The notes beneath the pieces were generated by a model. It made no database searches. It was not told the origin of the DNA and saw only the letters and a list, made by a program, of their open reading frames with translations. The position numbers were made by a program, and so were the translations under genes. From contig JAFGFE010000017.1 in the NCBI GenBank assembly GCA_016931225.1, positions 1 through 36,585 on the forward strand: 36,585 nt of DNA, read 5' to 3'. Below, piece after piece: positions 1 to 7,033 of the stretch (position 1 is its first letter; every line of letters begins with the position of its first letter). Origin of the DNA: Candidatus Zymogenaceae bacterium. Its GTDB lineage: Bacteria > Desulfobacterota > Zymogenia > Zymogenales > Zymogenaceae.

Positions 1-218
<218 letters not shown>

Positions 219-293
219 TCCCATTTTTTATCTTGTCCCTTGTCTGCCCTAAAGATACCTATGCGATTTTCAAAGGACCGGCAAAGGCCGGAC

Positions 294-313
294 GTCCGGT
301 TTAACCACCGGAC
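294..313 (+). other. hairpin in the 23S-5S spacer
   Basis: The 120-base spacer between 23S and 5S holds no tRNA. It contains a perfect 7-bp stem, GTCCGGT at 294-300 and ACCGGAC at 307-313, around a 6-base loop, preceded by a second GC-rich hairpin (CCGGC/GCCGG) near 278-291. Such structures commonly serve as rRNA processing sites, which is inference here. Confidence 0.5.
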
Positions 314-338
314 ACATGATCTCTGACATACAGTTTTC

Positions 339-450
339 GGTGGCTATGGCGGTGGGGTCACACCTCTTCCCATCCCGAACAGAGAAGTTAAGCTCACCAG
401 CGCCGATGGTACTGCACGGGTAACCGTGTGGGAGAGTAGGTCGCCGCCGA
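339..450 (+). rRNA. 5S ribosomal RNA
   Basis: The gene is recognisable by the conserved CCCATCCCGAACAGAGAAGT at about 369-388 and GGGAGAGTAGGTCGCCGCC near 431-449. Its ends pair with each other (GGTGGC... and ...GCCGCC), giving helix I. The length of about 112 bases is normal. It lies 120 bases downstream of 23S in the same orientation, the usual 23S-5S order. Confidence 0.97.
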
Positions 451-460
451 ATCTAATTTC

Positions 461-493
461 AAAAGCCCGAGTTATATAACTCGGGCTTTTTCT
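461..493 (+). terminator. rRNA operon terminator
   Basis: A perfect 30-bp palindrome at 461-490 (arms of 15, beginning AAAAGCCCGAGTTAT) is followed by further T residues. It starts about 10 bases after the 5S gene and ends the rRNA operon. Confidence 0.92.
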
Positions 494-772
494 TTTGTCA
501 TCCTTCCGGATTATCAGGGAGCTTGAAAGAACCTGAAAGTTCGAGGAATATCTTTCTTTTTAATGAATAGAGAAAATGTTTTGGAGATCACTGTGTCAGG
601 AGTCAGACATCAATGAAAGGGGTGTATATTTAAAAAAACGAGCCCAATGGACGATTCCACAGGGCGCGTTTCCTTTTTCGGCGGGTCTGGTCGGTCGGAT
701 CAAGGGACGCATGAAGCTTCTGACGACCAGACCAACTGTCTCATCGAAGGGTGGATAAGAATGAGGGGGGGG
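494..772. other. non-coding gap after the rRNA operon
   Basis: No convincing gene is present. The only open frame here (576-758) lacks a Shine-Dalgarno sequence and resembles nothing I know. The stretch carries an inverted repeat, GGTCTGGTCG at 684-693 and CGACCAGACC at 724-733, of unknown role. Confidence 0.5.
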
Positions 773-1213
773 CTATGATACGTGCTTCCCTTTTCCGGAC
801 GCCTTCCACAGAAGCAGCGGGGACAGAAACACCAGACACAAAAGAAGCGACAGGGGCAGGACGAACATCGTGGGATTTTCTATGACATACATCGGTATCG
901 ATACGTGAAAGAACAGCTCACCTATCGCCCTCCCTCCCCACAGGATCGACTGTGAGGCGCTGTAGACAAGCGCGGTTTTTTCTCCCGAACGCAGCATTCT
1001 CGAAAAGTATATCGAGAGGATGCCAAAGACAAGGAGACAGAGGCCGATGGAAACGGAACTCAGAAACAAGAGATCGCTGTAATGCCCGGTCAGATCGGCA
1101 AATTCACCGGTTTCGACCAGTTCAAAGGGCCATACAAAATGGAGGAGAGCGATCAAGAGCTCGACAATACCTCCGATACCCATCAATCGATATGCAAGTC
1201 TTTTATTCATCAT
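773..1213 (-). CDS. small four-helix membrane protein, unknown function
   Basis: A 146-residue protein dominated by hydrophobic segments, roughly residues 9-29, 48-70, 79-100 and 116-137, suggesting four transmembrane helices and a short basic C-terminal tail. I recognise no family with certainty; the size and topology resemble small DUF-type inner-membrane proteins. The start is supported by GAGGG (complement of 1223-1227) nine bases before the ATG; a second ATG follows immediately. It is transcribed towards the rRNA terminator and stands alone, with the NrpR-like gene 140 bases upstream in the same direction. A function cannot be assigned. Confidence 0.65.
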   Translation of the reverse strand: MMNKRLAYRLMGIGGIVELLIALLHFVWPFELVETGEFADLTGHYSDLLFLSSVSIGLCLLVFGILSIYFSRMLRSGEKTALVYSASQSILWGGRAIGELFFHVSIPMYVIENPTMFVLPLSLLLCLVFLSPLLLWKASGKGKHVS

Positions 1214-1353
1214 GCCAGTATTCCCTCGATGTGTATTGTTCTTCAGTACATCTACCCGTACTCCGATGAAATGTTCGGGCTCCCAACGTGTTTACGTTCC
1301 CGATGATATAAAGATCTTTTTCCTTCAATTATGGATTCGTTCCGCACGATCGG

Positions 1354-2364
1354 TTATACCATCGCCCCCGCCCGTTTTCCCAGCTCTTCAAAGTGGAAAA
1401 ACTCACGGAAGTCCACCAGCCCCGACATGGCGCCGACGTGCCTGATGGGAATATCCCACTCTTTCAGGATCGCCACAGGATTGAGGCCGCCCATTACAAC
1501 CGCGCCGATGCGCCCGTCAGGGATGGGTATCTCCATGAGCGTGTTTCCGGGAAGCCCCACGGTGTGGTATCCACCCAGGCCGATCCTTCGCATTTCATGC
1601 TCCAGGTTCAGGACAAGCTCCCGGGAATCGGCGGGCATCTCCCTGAGGCTCGCGCCGATTATCCCGTCGCCGCTGGTCACCGTTCCGGTGTAGTCGGTCA
1701 TACCGCTCTTGATGAATATCTCCATCGGATCCATGGTGGTGCCGTCGTAGTTGATGATCTGTAAAAATCGGGTGGCCGCCCCTTCTTCAAACTCCAGCAG
1801 TCCCCCGAATCGTGAATGGGTCTGGATGGAGTGGCGAAGCAGCACGCCGTTGAGGGATATGGAGCAGATGGTTCCGATGCCCACAGAGTCCTCAGGCACC
1901 GCAACGGTGCCCGCACGCCTCCCCGGCCCGAACAGAGTTAAAAGCTCGCCCATAGAAAAACCCTTTTCGAACACCGACTGTATCAGAGGGATCGCATCGG
2001 TGAATCTTTCCTTGTCGATAAGCGTGGTATTCATGATGACCGTACCGGTTCTGGACGTGAGGTCGAAGCTCATGCGATAGGTCATCTGATCGATTTTCGT
2101 CGACATAAATCCCACCCGCTCGAAGATCCTGGCGGAGAGAAGCTCCCGACGTCCCTTGTCGGTGATAATTCTTCCCTTGCGCCCCAGGGCCTCGGTATAG
2201 CCGCAGTCGTCCAGGTACTGGAGGGAGAGCCGGACGCTTCGTGGCCCCACCTTGTGTCCCATTGCGGAGAGTTGGGACGAGATGACGAAGCTGCTGACCG
2301 GTTTGGGAGAATCCTGCAGGATCTTCATAATGGCGAGATATCTGTTTTCATATTTCTTTTCCAT
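1354..2364 (-). CDS. NrpR-like transcriptional regulator (winged helix + DUF128)
   Basis: From the chosen start the protein has 336 residues. An N-terminal winged-helix region (about 1-75, beginning MEKKYENRYLAIMKIL) is followed by one NrpR/DUF128 regulatory domain with glycine-rich motifs such as FGPGRRAG, LLEFEEGA and GGYHTVGLPGN. In methanogens NrpR represses nitrogen-assimilation genes and is released by 2-oxoglutarate; bacterial members are less studied. The frame stays open to a TTG at 2424, but that extension crosses the promoter and a 28-bp palindrome, so the ATG at 2364 is preferred. No Shine-Dalgarno precedes it, and the predicted transcript starts at or next to this ATG. The gene is divergent from glutamate dehydrogenase, which fits a nitrogen role. 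Family assignment is firm; the target genes are inferred. Confidence 0.88.
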   Translation of the reverse strand: MEKKYENRYLAIMKILQDSPKPVSSFVISSQLSAMGHKVGPRSVRLSLQYLDDCGYTEALGRKGRIITDKGRRELLSARIFERVGFMSTKIDQMTYRMSFDLTSRTGTVIMNTTLIDKERFTDAIPLIQSVFEKGFSMGELLTLFGPGRRAGTVAVPEDSVGIGTICSISLNGVLLRHSIQTHSRFGGLLEFEEGAATRFLQIINYDGTTMDPMEIFIKSGMTDYTGTVTSGDGIIGASLREMPADSRELVLNLEHEMRRIGLGGYHTVGLPGNTLMEIPIPDGRIGAVVMGGLNPVAILKEWDIPIRHVGAMSGLVDFREFFHFEELGKRAGAMV

Positions 2365-2371
2365 GGTGGAA

Positions 2372-2400
2372 AGCATATTGGAAAAAATACCATATGTCAA
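2372..2400 (-). promoter_or_regulatory. promoter of the NrpR-like gene (leaderless)
   Basis: On the minus strand, TTGACA (complement of 2395-2400), a 17-base spacer and TATGCT (complement of 2372-2377). Only seven bases separate the -10 from the ATG at 2364, so the mRNA should begin at or within a base or two of the start codon, which explains the missing Shine-Dalgarno. Confidence 0.75.
2380..2391. promoter_or_regulatory. putative NrpR operator inside the nrpR promoter spacer
   Basis: GGAA-AAAA-TACC lies between the -35 and -10 boxes. It matches GGWA-N4-TWCC and its centre is 31 bp (about three helical turns) from the centre of the stronger palindrome at 2403-2430. Binding here would block RNA polymerase, which suggests autorepression. 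Confidence 0.5.
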
Positions 2401-2402
2401 GT

Positions 2403-2430
2403 ATTTTATTGGAAAAATTTCCAATAAAAT
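2403..2430. promoter_or_regulatory. 28-bp palindromic operator, putative NrpR site
   Basis: Perfect inverted repeat with 13-bp arms (ATTTTATTGGAAA and TTTCCAATAAAAT) and a 2-base spacer. Its core is GGAA-AAAT-TTCC at 2411-2422. It lies immediately upstream of the -35 box of the NrpR-like gene. Known archaeal NrpR operators also have GGAA and TTCC half-sites, but with wider spacing. Confidence 0.65.
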
Positions 2431-2552
2431 AATATTTTTTTAATTGATGGATTAAAATACCTTATATATCGTCGTAAATACAGGATAAATCACTGATCGA
2501 ACGACCCCTGAAATTAGGGAGAAAGTGAGAAAAATGAAACAACTAAAATAAA

Positions 2553-2566
2553 CGGTAATAATACCG
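2553..2566. promoter_or_regulatory. palindrome upstream of gdh, putative NrpR site
   Basis: CGGTA-ATAA-TACCG, with core GGTA-N4-TACC at 2554-2565, eight bases upstream of the gdh -35 box. It has the same 12-bp geometry as the two sites at the NrpR-like gene. Confidence 0.5.
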
Positions 2567-2573
2567 AATTTCC

Positions 2574-2603
2574 TTGACAGAAGCCTATAAACTTGATTAT
2601 ATG
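2574..2603 (+). promoter_or_regulatory. promoter of glutamate dehydrogenase
   Basis: A perfect -35 TTGACA (2574-2579) and a TATATG -10 (2598-2603) with an 18-base spacer. The predicted leader to the ATG at 2685 is about 75 bases. Confidence 0.65.
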
Positions 2604-2684
2604 GGGTAAATTTGGATGTGAGAATTTTGGTTGCGAATCCCACGAGGGACGACATCCTTAATAAAACCTTTCACAAGGAAACGC

Positions 2685-4010
2685 ATGATGGTAACTCACG
2701 CAGGGAACCTGAATCCCGTTACATCTCGAACCGTTGTAGAACCGGTACAGACGCCGGCACATGAAACATTGAATTCATTCGAGATCGTCCAGAGGCAGCT
2801 CGATGAGTGTGCGAGCTTCATGAATCTGGATGCGGGGGCCCATAGGCTTTTGAGAAACCCGATGTTTGAAATGACCGTGTCGATTCCGGTCACGATGGAT
2901 GACGGCACAACCAGGGTATTTCAGGGTTTTCGAGTGCAGCACAATATGGCCCGGGGTCCCGCCAAGGGGGGCGTACGGTTTCACCCGGACGAGACGATCG
3001 ATACCGTCCGGGCGCTTGCCACATGGATGACCTGGAAATGCAGCCTTATGGGACTTCCCCTGGGCGGCGGTAAGGGAGGTGTTGTGTGCGACACCCGTGA
3101 ACTGTCTCCATCGGAGCTGGAGCGGCTCAGTAGGGAATACGTTCGGGCCATAGCTCCGATCATAGGTCCGGATAGAGACATCCCTGCACCGGATGTCTCA
3201 ACCAATCCCCAGGTGATGGCGTGGATGATGGACGAGTACTCCCGCATCGTGGGAAAAAACGGCTGCGGCGTTGTTACCGGAAAGCCGATCTGCGTGGGCG
3301 GATCGCAGGGACGGCTCGATGCCACCGCCCGTGGTGGTATGTATACCATACGTGAGGCGGCCAAGATGCTCGGAATGAACCTCGACGGAGCCCGGGTGGC
3401 GGTGCAGGGATTCGGCAACGCGGGTTCATTTGCAGCCTGGCTTATCCGAGACCTTTTCGGGAGTACCGTAGTGGCGGTCAGCGATACCGGCGGCGGCGTA
3501 TACTCAAAGAGGGGACTTAATCCGGAGGCGGTATTACAGCATAAACGGCTTCATCGTTCGGTGTGCGGCGCGGCTGACTGTGAGGTGATTCCAAATGAGG
3601 AAATCTTCGGTCTTGATGTGGATATTCTGATTCTGGCCGGCATCGAAAATGCAGTTACTCAAAAAAACGCAGGAGATGTTCGGGCCCGTATCGTGGCGGA
3701 ACTGGCCAACGGACCGACGACGCCGGAGGCGGACGCGATACTCATCGAAAACGGTGTCCATATTATCCCGGATTTTCTGTGCAACGCCGGCGGTGTGACC
3801 GTTTCCTATTTTGAAATGGTGCAGAATTATTATATGTACTACTGGGAGGAAAGCGAGGTGCACAAGAGGCTGGATCAGAAGATGACCGAGGCCTACCACA
3901 GCGTGTATCATGCTTCCCAGGAATACGGCCTCGATATGCGTCGGGCGGCCTCTGTACTTGCGGTGGACCGAGTGACCGAGGCGATGCGCTGCCGCGGCTG
4001 GATCAATTGA
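2685..4010 (+). CDS. glutamate dehydrogenase (Glu/Leu/Phe/Val dehydrogenase family)
   Basis: A 441-residue cytoplasmic enzyme of normal length for hexameric GDH, which interconverts 2-oxoglutarate plus ammonium with glutamate using NAD(P)H. The substrate and catalytic lysine motifs GPAKGGVRFHP and LPLGGGKGGV are intact, as is PAPDVSTN with its aspartate. The nucleotide-binding glycine motif reads GFGNAGSFAA. The open frame begins at a TTG at 2631, but AAGGA at 2675-2679 points to one of the paired ATGs at 2685 or 2688. The gene ends in a strong terminator and forms its own unit. Divergence from an NrpR-like regulator and a shared palindrome type upstream suggest nitrogen-responsive control. 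Cofactor preference (NAD or NADP) cannot be read with confidence. Confidence 0.95.
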   Translation: MMVTHAGNLNPVTSRTVVEPVQTPAHETLNSFEIVQRQLDECASFMNLDAGAHRLLRNPMFEMTVSIPVTMDDGTTRVFQGFRVQHNMARGPAKGGVRFHPDETIDTVRALATWMTWKCSLMGLPLGGGKGGVVCDTRELSPSELERLSREYVRAIAPIIGPDRDIPAPDVSTNPQVMAWMMDEYSRIVGKNGCGVVTGKPICVGGSQGRLDATARGGMYTIREAAKMLGMNLDGARVAVQGFGNAGSFAAWLIRDLFGSTVVAVSDTGGGVYSKRGLNPEAVLQHKRLHRSVCGAADCEVIPNEEIFGLDVDILILAGIENAVTQKNAGDVRARIVAELANGPTTPEADAILIENGVHIIPDFLCNAGGVTVSYFEMVQNYYMYYWEESEVHKRLDQKMTEAYHSVYHASQEYGLDMRRAASVLAVDRVTEAMRCRGWIN

Positions 4011-4087
4011 TACTAAAGAAGATAATACATGTCGAGGGCGACGCACATCGACGCTGTTTCAAAAAGGCATCGCCCGTACGATATTCG

Positions 4088-4122
4088 AAACCCCCGAATG
4101 GATATCCCTTCGGGGGTTTTTA
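4088..4122 (+). terminator. gdh terminator
   Basis: An 11-bp stem, AAACCCCCGAA at 4088-4098 and TTCGGGGGTTT at 4109-4119, followed by a T run. It sits 77 bases after the gdh stop codon. Confidence 0.85.
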
Positions 4123-4412
4123 TTGATCGGTCGCTATCCGAATCATTATCGGGTGAGGCTGCTAATCGTATCGCTGGATTCCTCGAGGGTCAAGCTTGTC
4201 TTATAGATATCGGATGTCAGTACCCGGGATGCATCGGTGAACCGGAATCCTGTAATAGGATATATGAGAATTTGCCGCTGTATACTTCATCGGTGTCGAT
4301 GTCGTCGGTGGATCCGGGCGGCCCTGAAACAGCGTGCAGCGCGTACCTTCGGTTAGGAGGGGGTGCTGCATGGTATTGTCGGATGGTTCGGTTGATTCGT
4401 TCGTTTCGACTG
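4123..4412. other. intergenic, no gene seen
   Basis: The stretch between the gdh terminator and the terminator of the minus-strand STAS-like gene. Open frames crossing it run through both terminators and lack ribosome-binding sites, so I take them as chance. Confidence 0.55.
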
Positions 4413-4444
4413 AAAAAAAAGCCCAAGGAATTTATCCCATGGGC
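4413..4444 (-). terminator. terminator of the STAS-like gene
   Basis: Read on the minus strand, GCCCATGG and CCTTGGGC form an 8-bp stem with one mismatch, followed by eight T residues (complement of 4413-4420). Confidence 0.8.
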
Positions 4445-4482
4445 AATATATGTGCATAATGATATGGAAAAGGTATGAATGG

Positions 4483-4878
4483 TTACGTATCCAACCATTT
4501 TTCCGCGTCTTCGAGGTTGTTGAACGTTCCCATTTGAAATTGATCCTTACCGACTTTATCATACACCTTGTCAAGATGAATGTTCATGGTCATGCTTCTG
4601 TTCACGATAGCGGCCTTTCGCTGGCCCGATTGACGCATCATCTCCTGTGCTTCGCTGTGTAGATTGTTTACCTCAGGGGAAGGAACGCCGAGGTGAGTGA
4701 TATCAGACAAAACCGTGTAACCACTTCTGACCATGTTGATGCACTTGTTAATATCCTCGATGTAATTCGGTACATCATGCGGTGAATCCCAGTCCCCTAC
4801 GGGTGTAAAATAAATCCTGTTCTTCTCCACATCAACTTGAAATTCATATAGGCTGTTTTTCGACACCGTGTGCTTCAT
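4483..4878 (-). CDS. STAS/SpoIIAA-like small soluble protein
   Basis: A 131-residue soluble protein. It begins with two beta strands (YEFQVDVEKNRIYFTPVGDW), then a helix (VPNYIEDINKCINMV), a strand ending in a conserved-looking DITHLG, and a second helix (EVNNLHSEAQEMMRQSGQRK). The alternating beta/alpha order and the VLSDIT strand resemble the STAS/SpoIIAA-like fold seen in anti-anti-sigma factors and in stand-alone bacterial signalling proteins. No phosphorylatable serine can be assigned with confidence. The start is firm: AAGGAGGTG lies just before the ATG. It is monocistronic, with its own promoter and terminator. Partner and function are unknown. Confidence 0.7.
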   Translation of the reverse strand: MKHTVSKNSLYEFQVDVEKNRIYFTPVGDWDSPHDVPNYIEDINKCINMVRSGYTVLSDITHLGVPSPEVNNLHSEAQEMMRQSGQRKAAIVNRSMTMNIHLDKVYDKVGKDQFQMGTFNNLEDAEKWLDT

Positions 4879-5006
4879 CGTTACACCTCCTTCTAGTGTT
4901 GTGTTAAGAGACGATGAAAAGAATGTCTCTGACGATCAATAATTATGGCCATTGCCCAATACGATTGTCTTAAATTGAAATATATCAAGGAGATATTATT
5001 TAGTTA

Positions 5007-5035
5007 ATTGTAATGTTAATATTGCTATAAGTCAA
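5007..5035 (-). promoter_or_regulatory. promoter of the STAS-like gene
   Basis: On the minus strand, TTGACT (complement of 5030-5035), 17 bases and TACAAT (complement of 5007-5012). This implies a leader of about 120 bases before the ATG at 4878. Confidence 0.7.
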
Positions 5036-5383
5036 GGCAATTATTTCAAGGCCGTCTTTTCAGAGAGACGGTATATGGATGCGAACACGCACGAAAACGT
5101 CATCTGAGAAAATTACGGACTTTGCGGACGGTTGTACAAGTAGAAAATCTCGTTGTCTCATTATATTTATCTGACGAATCGATATTTTATAATGTGCCTG
5201 ATTTCAAATTTTGAAAGGGTGATGGTTTGATACCAAGAGGGATACATGAGAAAGGCCGGCATATCGCCGGCCTGTTTTTGAATATTCGAATGTCTCCTTC
5301 AACCTCGGGAACGGGAAAAATCCCGGATCGAAGTTCATGGGGAAGTCCTCACATGAAACAAGGAGATGTAATGTGAAATCCTT
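5036..5383. other. intergenic with one strong hairpin
   Basis: No supported gene. Besides the GGCCGGC hairpin at 5252-5279 there is a weaker stem, CCGTCT/AGACGG, near 5051-5071. A 31-codon frame starting near 5078 has no ribosome-binding site and was discarded. Confidence 0.5.
5252..5279. terminator. GGCCGGC-type hairpin terminator
   Basis: AGGCCGGC, a short loop and GCCGGCCT, followed by GTTTTT on the plus strand and CTTTCT on the minus strand. It most likely ends the minus-strand secreted-protein operon that begins at 6548, since no plus-strand gene precedes it. The longer T run on the plus strand would, however, suit a transcript from the left. Confidence 0.65.
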
Positions 5384-5830
5384 TTATTCCGCTGTCACAG
5401 CGAGGGATTTCACCGGGTAATCAACCGGGCTGATTCCCATTCCGTCAGGGCTCACGACGAAGATATTCCCCGTCAAATCGTACCTGACGCCGTCGATTGT
5501 TCCCTCTGCCCCGGTTATGGAGATGACATCCGGCGTGTCCTGGCATTCAATTTCGTCGGTGGCGATTACTTTGGTGTCGACGTAAGGGTAGTGAAGCGTA
5601 TATATCGAATCCCACCACCTTGTGTCTATGGTCAGGTTTTCGATCGTGAGAGAAGTATCGGATACCACCCGAACCGCGAACACCATACCGTTGGCGTGAT
5701 CAAGGGGAATGAATCCACCGTGACACACCTCGATGGTTAATGTGTTCATATCAGCCGAAAAAACAGTCGGTCCCGCAACAAGAATGAAGAGGGACACCAG
5801 AACAGCCGCCTTGATGAAGATAGTTTTCAT
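5384..5830 (-). CDS. secreted protein of unknown function
   Basis: A 148-residue precursor with a clear signal peptide (MKTIFIKAAVLVSLFILVAG, cleavage probably after the following PTVFSA). The mature part is beta-rich, with alternating hydrophobic stretches such as TLTIEV, VFAVRVV and LTIENLTID, and two cysteines. The open frame begins 11 codons earlier at 5863, but AGGAA sits about six bases before the ATG at 5830 and the signal peptide starts there, so 5830 is preferred. It follows the larger secreted protein by 37 bases and is probably co-transcribed with it. I recognise no domain; export beyond the inner membrane is inferred from the signal peptide. Confidence 0.75.
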   Translation of the reverse strand: MKTIFIKAAVLVSLFILVAGPTVFSADMNTLTIEVCHGGFIPLDHANGMVFAVRVVSDTSLTIENLTIDTRWWDSIYTLHYPYVDTKVIATDEIECQDTPDVISITGAEGTIDGVRYDLTGNIFVVSPDGMGISPVDYPVKSLAVTAE

Positions 5831-5867
5831 TCGAATCTTCCTGAGAATGAAGAGGTTGTTCATCAGC

Positions 5868-6548
5868 CTACCATGTGCATGACCAGTTGCCCTGCCCCGA
5901 TTTTGTATAGACCCTCATGTAAAATATACGCCCCCCCGTCAGCCGAATGATTTCTCCGTTGTCCAGGTCGAAGTTTCCGAGCACCTGTCCGTTTTCTCCG
6001 GTCACCTCCACCCAGAAATCGACGTAACCCTTCGGATAACTGAAAACGACTTCGAGCTCATCCTTGTACACCTCGAACGACCACATGCAGTCCCAGCCGC
6101 CCTCTTGCAGGTATCCATAGATCACGTTGCCGTTCATTTCCACGTCAGGGCCGATGTTCACGATGACATCTTTGCTCCCGATCGGTGCACCTCCGCTTGC
6201 AAGGTTGTACGAGGCGTTCCAGTAGCCGCTCCCTCTGTTAGAGAAGATGGTGAGATAGAAGGTACCGCCTCCCATAAGCTGGATGATGTTCCCGTTGTCC
6301 AGGTCATAATTTCCGAGGATCGTGTAGCCGTCCGGACCCGTGACTTTCACCCAGAAATCCACCTGACCGACAGGGTAACTGAAAGGTACTTCCACAAAGG
6401 CGCTACTGCCGGCGTTTACCGTGAATGTGTAGGACGATCCCGGACCATTGAGATATCCGCTCTCGGTTATCGCAAAGGCAGTGCCTGAAATCAACAAGGC
6501 AACCGGCAGTACGAAAAGAATAACCAGAAAAGACTTACGGCACCACAT
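5868..6548 (-). CDS. secreted protein with two tandem beta-rich repeats
   Basis: A 226-residue precursor with a signal peptide (about 1-26, ending SGTAFA). Two copies of one unit of about 65 residues follow. The first contains VDFWVKVTGPDGYTILGN, YDLDNGNIIQLMGG and FYLTIFS. The second contains VDFWVEVTGENGQVLGN, FDLDNGEIIRLTGG and FYMRVYT. Both end in an aromatic pair near NWS/YWNAS. The repeats look like small beta-sandwiches resembling pre-peptidase C-terminal or carbohydrate-binding modules, but that comparison is tentative. GTTGAAAA plus an AGGAG motif upstream of 6548 supports the start. It is the first gene of a two-gene secreted operon. Confidence 0.78.
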   Translation of the reverse strand: MWCRKSFLVILFVLPVALLISGTAFAITESGYLNGPGSSYTFTVNAGSSAFVEVPFSYPVGQVDFWVKVTGPDGYTILGNYDLDNGNIIQLMGGGTFYLTIFSNRGSGYWNASYNLASGGAPIGSKDVIVNIGPDVEMNGNVIYGYLQEGGWDCMWSFEVYKDELEVVFSYPKGYVDFWVEVTGENGQVLGNFDLDNGEIIRLTGGRIFYMRVYTKSGQGNWSCTW

Positions 6549-6982
6549 TTTTCAACTCCTGTTTTTACATGTTGTGAGATCAACTGTAGCCATAAAAGAA
6601 GCTTCACTTTTTTATTTTGTCGATAGAATATTCATGATCTATTCAATATAAAATTATCTTGATTCTTTATCAATATATCAAGTAAAAAACGAGATCCGTC
6701 GGTAAGATTATTATTTTTCTCATGTATCTTCAAAAGCGGGTGGATAACATAGAGTATTGAGCCGTAACTGAGCCACCGTGAGACTTCCGAGAGAGTACGT
6801 TATAAATGCAATTACATGGTTTCGTGCTCCCGTCTTTTCGTGTATTTGACGGATCTCGATACGTCCCTGTTCTGTTCGGGAAAACGGGGGTATCTTGATG
6901 GAGGAGGCGCTGGCTCTTTTATACAAAGAAAAGAATATAAATGACAAAACAAAATGATACTGTTTTCTCCTCTGTTGTTGGA
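6549..6982. other. AT-rich intergenic region
   Basis: This separates the secreted-protein operon (minus) from the CDF transporter (plus). It is visibly richer in A/T than its neighbours. An open frame on the minus strand at 6720-7040 has no ribosome-binding site and overlaps the transporter promoter, so I do not call it. I could not find a convincing promoter for the 6548 gene. Confidence 0.5.
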
Positions 6983-7009
6983 TTGACATATTCATGTTAT
7001 TATTAAGAA
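6983..7009 (+). promoter_or_regulatory. promoter of the CDF transporter
   Basis: A perfect TTGACA at 6983-6988 and a weak -10 (TAAGAA, 7004-7009) with a short 15-base spacer. The -10 region is overlapped by a Fur-like box. Confidence 0.45.
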
Positions 7010-7018
7010 TCATTCTCA
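7004..7018. promoter_or_regulatory. Fur-like box
   Basis: TAAGAATCATTCTCA matches the 7-1-7 Fur consensus TGATAATNATTATCA at 12 of 14 defined positions and has a perfect AGAAT-C-ATTCT core. It lies between the -35 and the ribosome-binding site (GAGGGG at 7021-7026) of the transporter gene. Confidence 0.5.
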
Positions 7019-7033
7019 AAGAGGGGTAAATAT

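Noticed and set aside
576-758. 60-codon open frame after the rRNA operon
   Set aside because: No ribosome-binding site, no recognisable protein features, and it runs over a 10-bp inverted repeat.
2395-2430. Possibility that the NrpR-like protein starts at the TTG at 2424
   Set aside because: The extra residues would be encoded by the promoter and the 28-bp palindrome; the ATG at 2364 fits the family N-terminus better.
4029-4478. 149-codon open frame after gdh
   Set aside because: It reads straight through the gdh terminator and over the terminator of the opposite gene, and lacks a ribosome-binding site.
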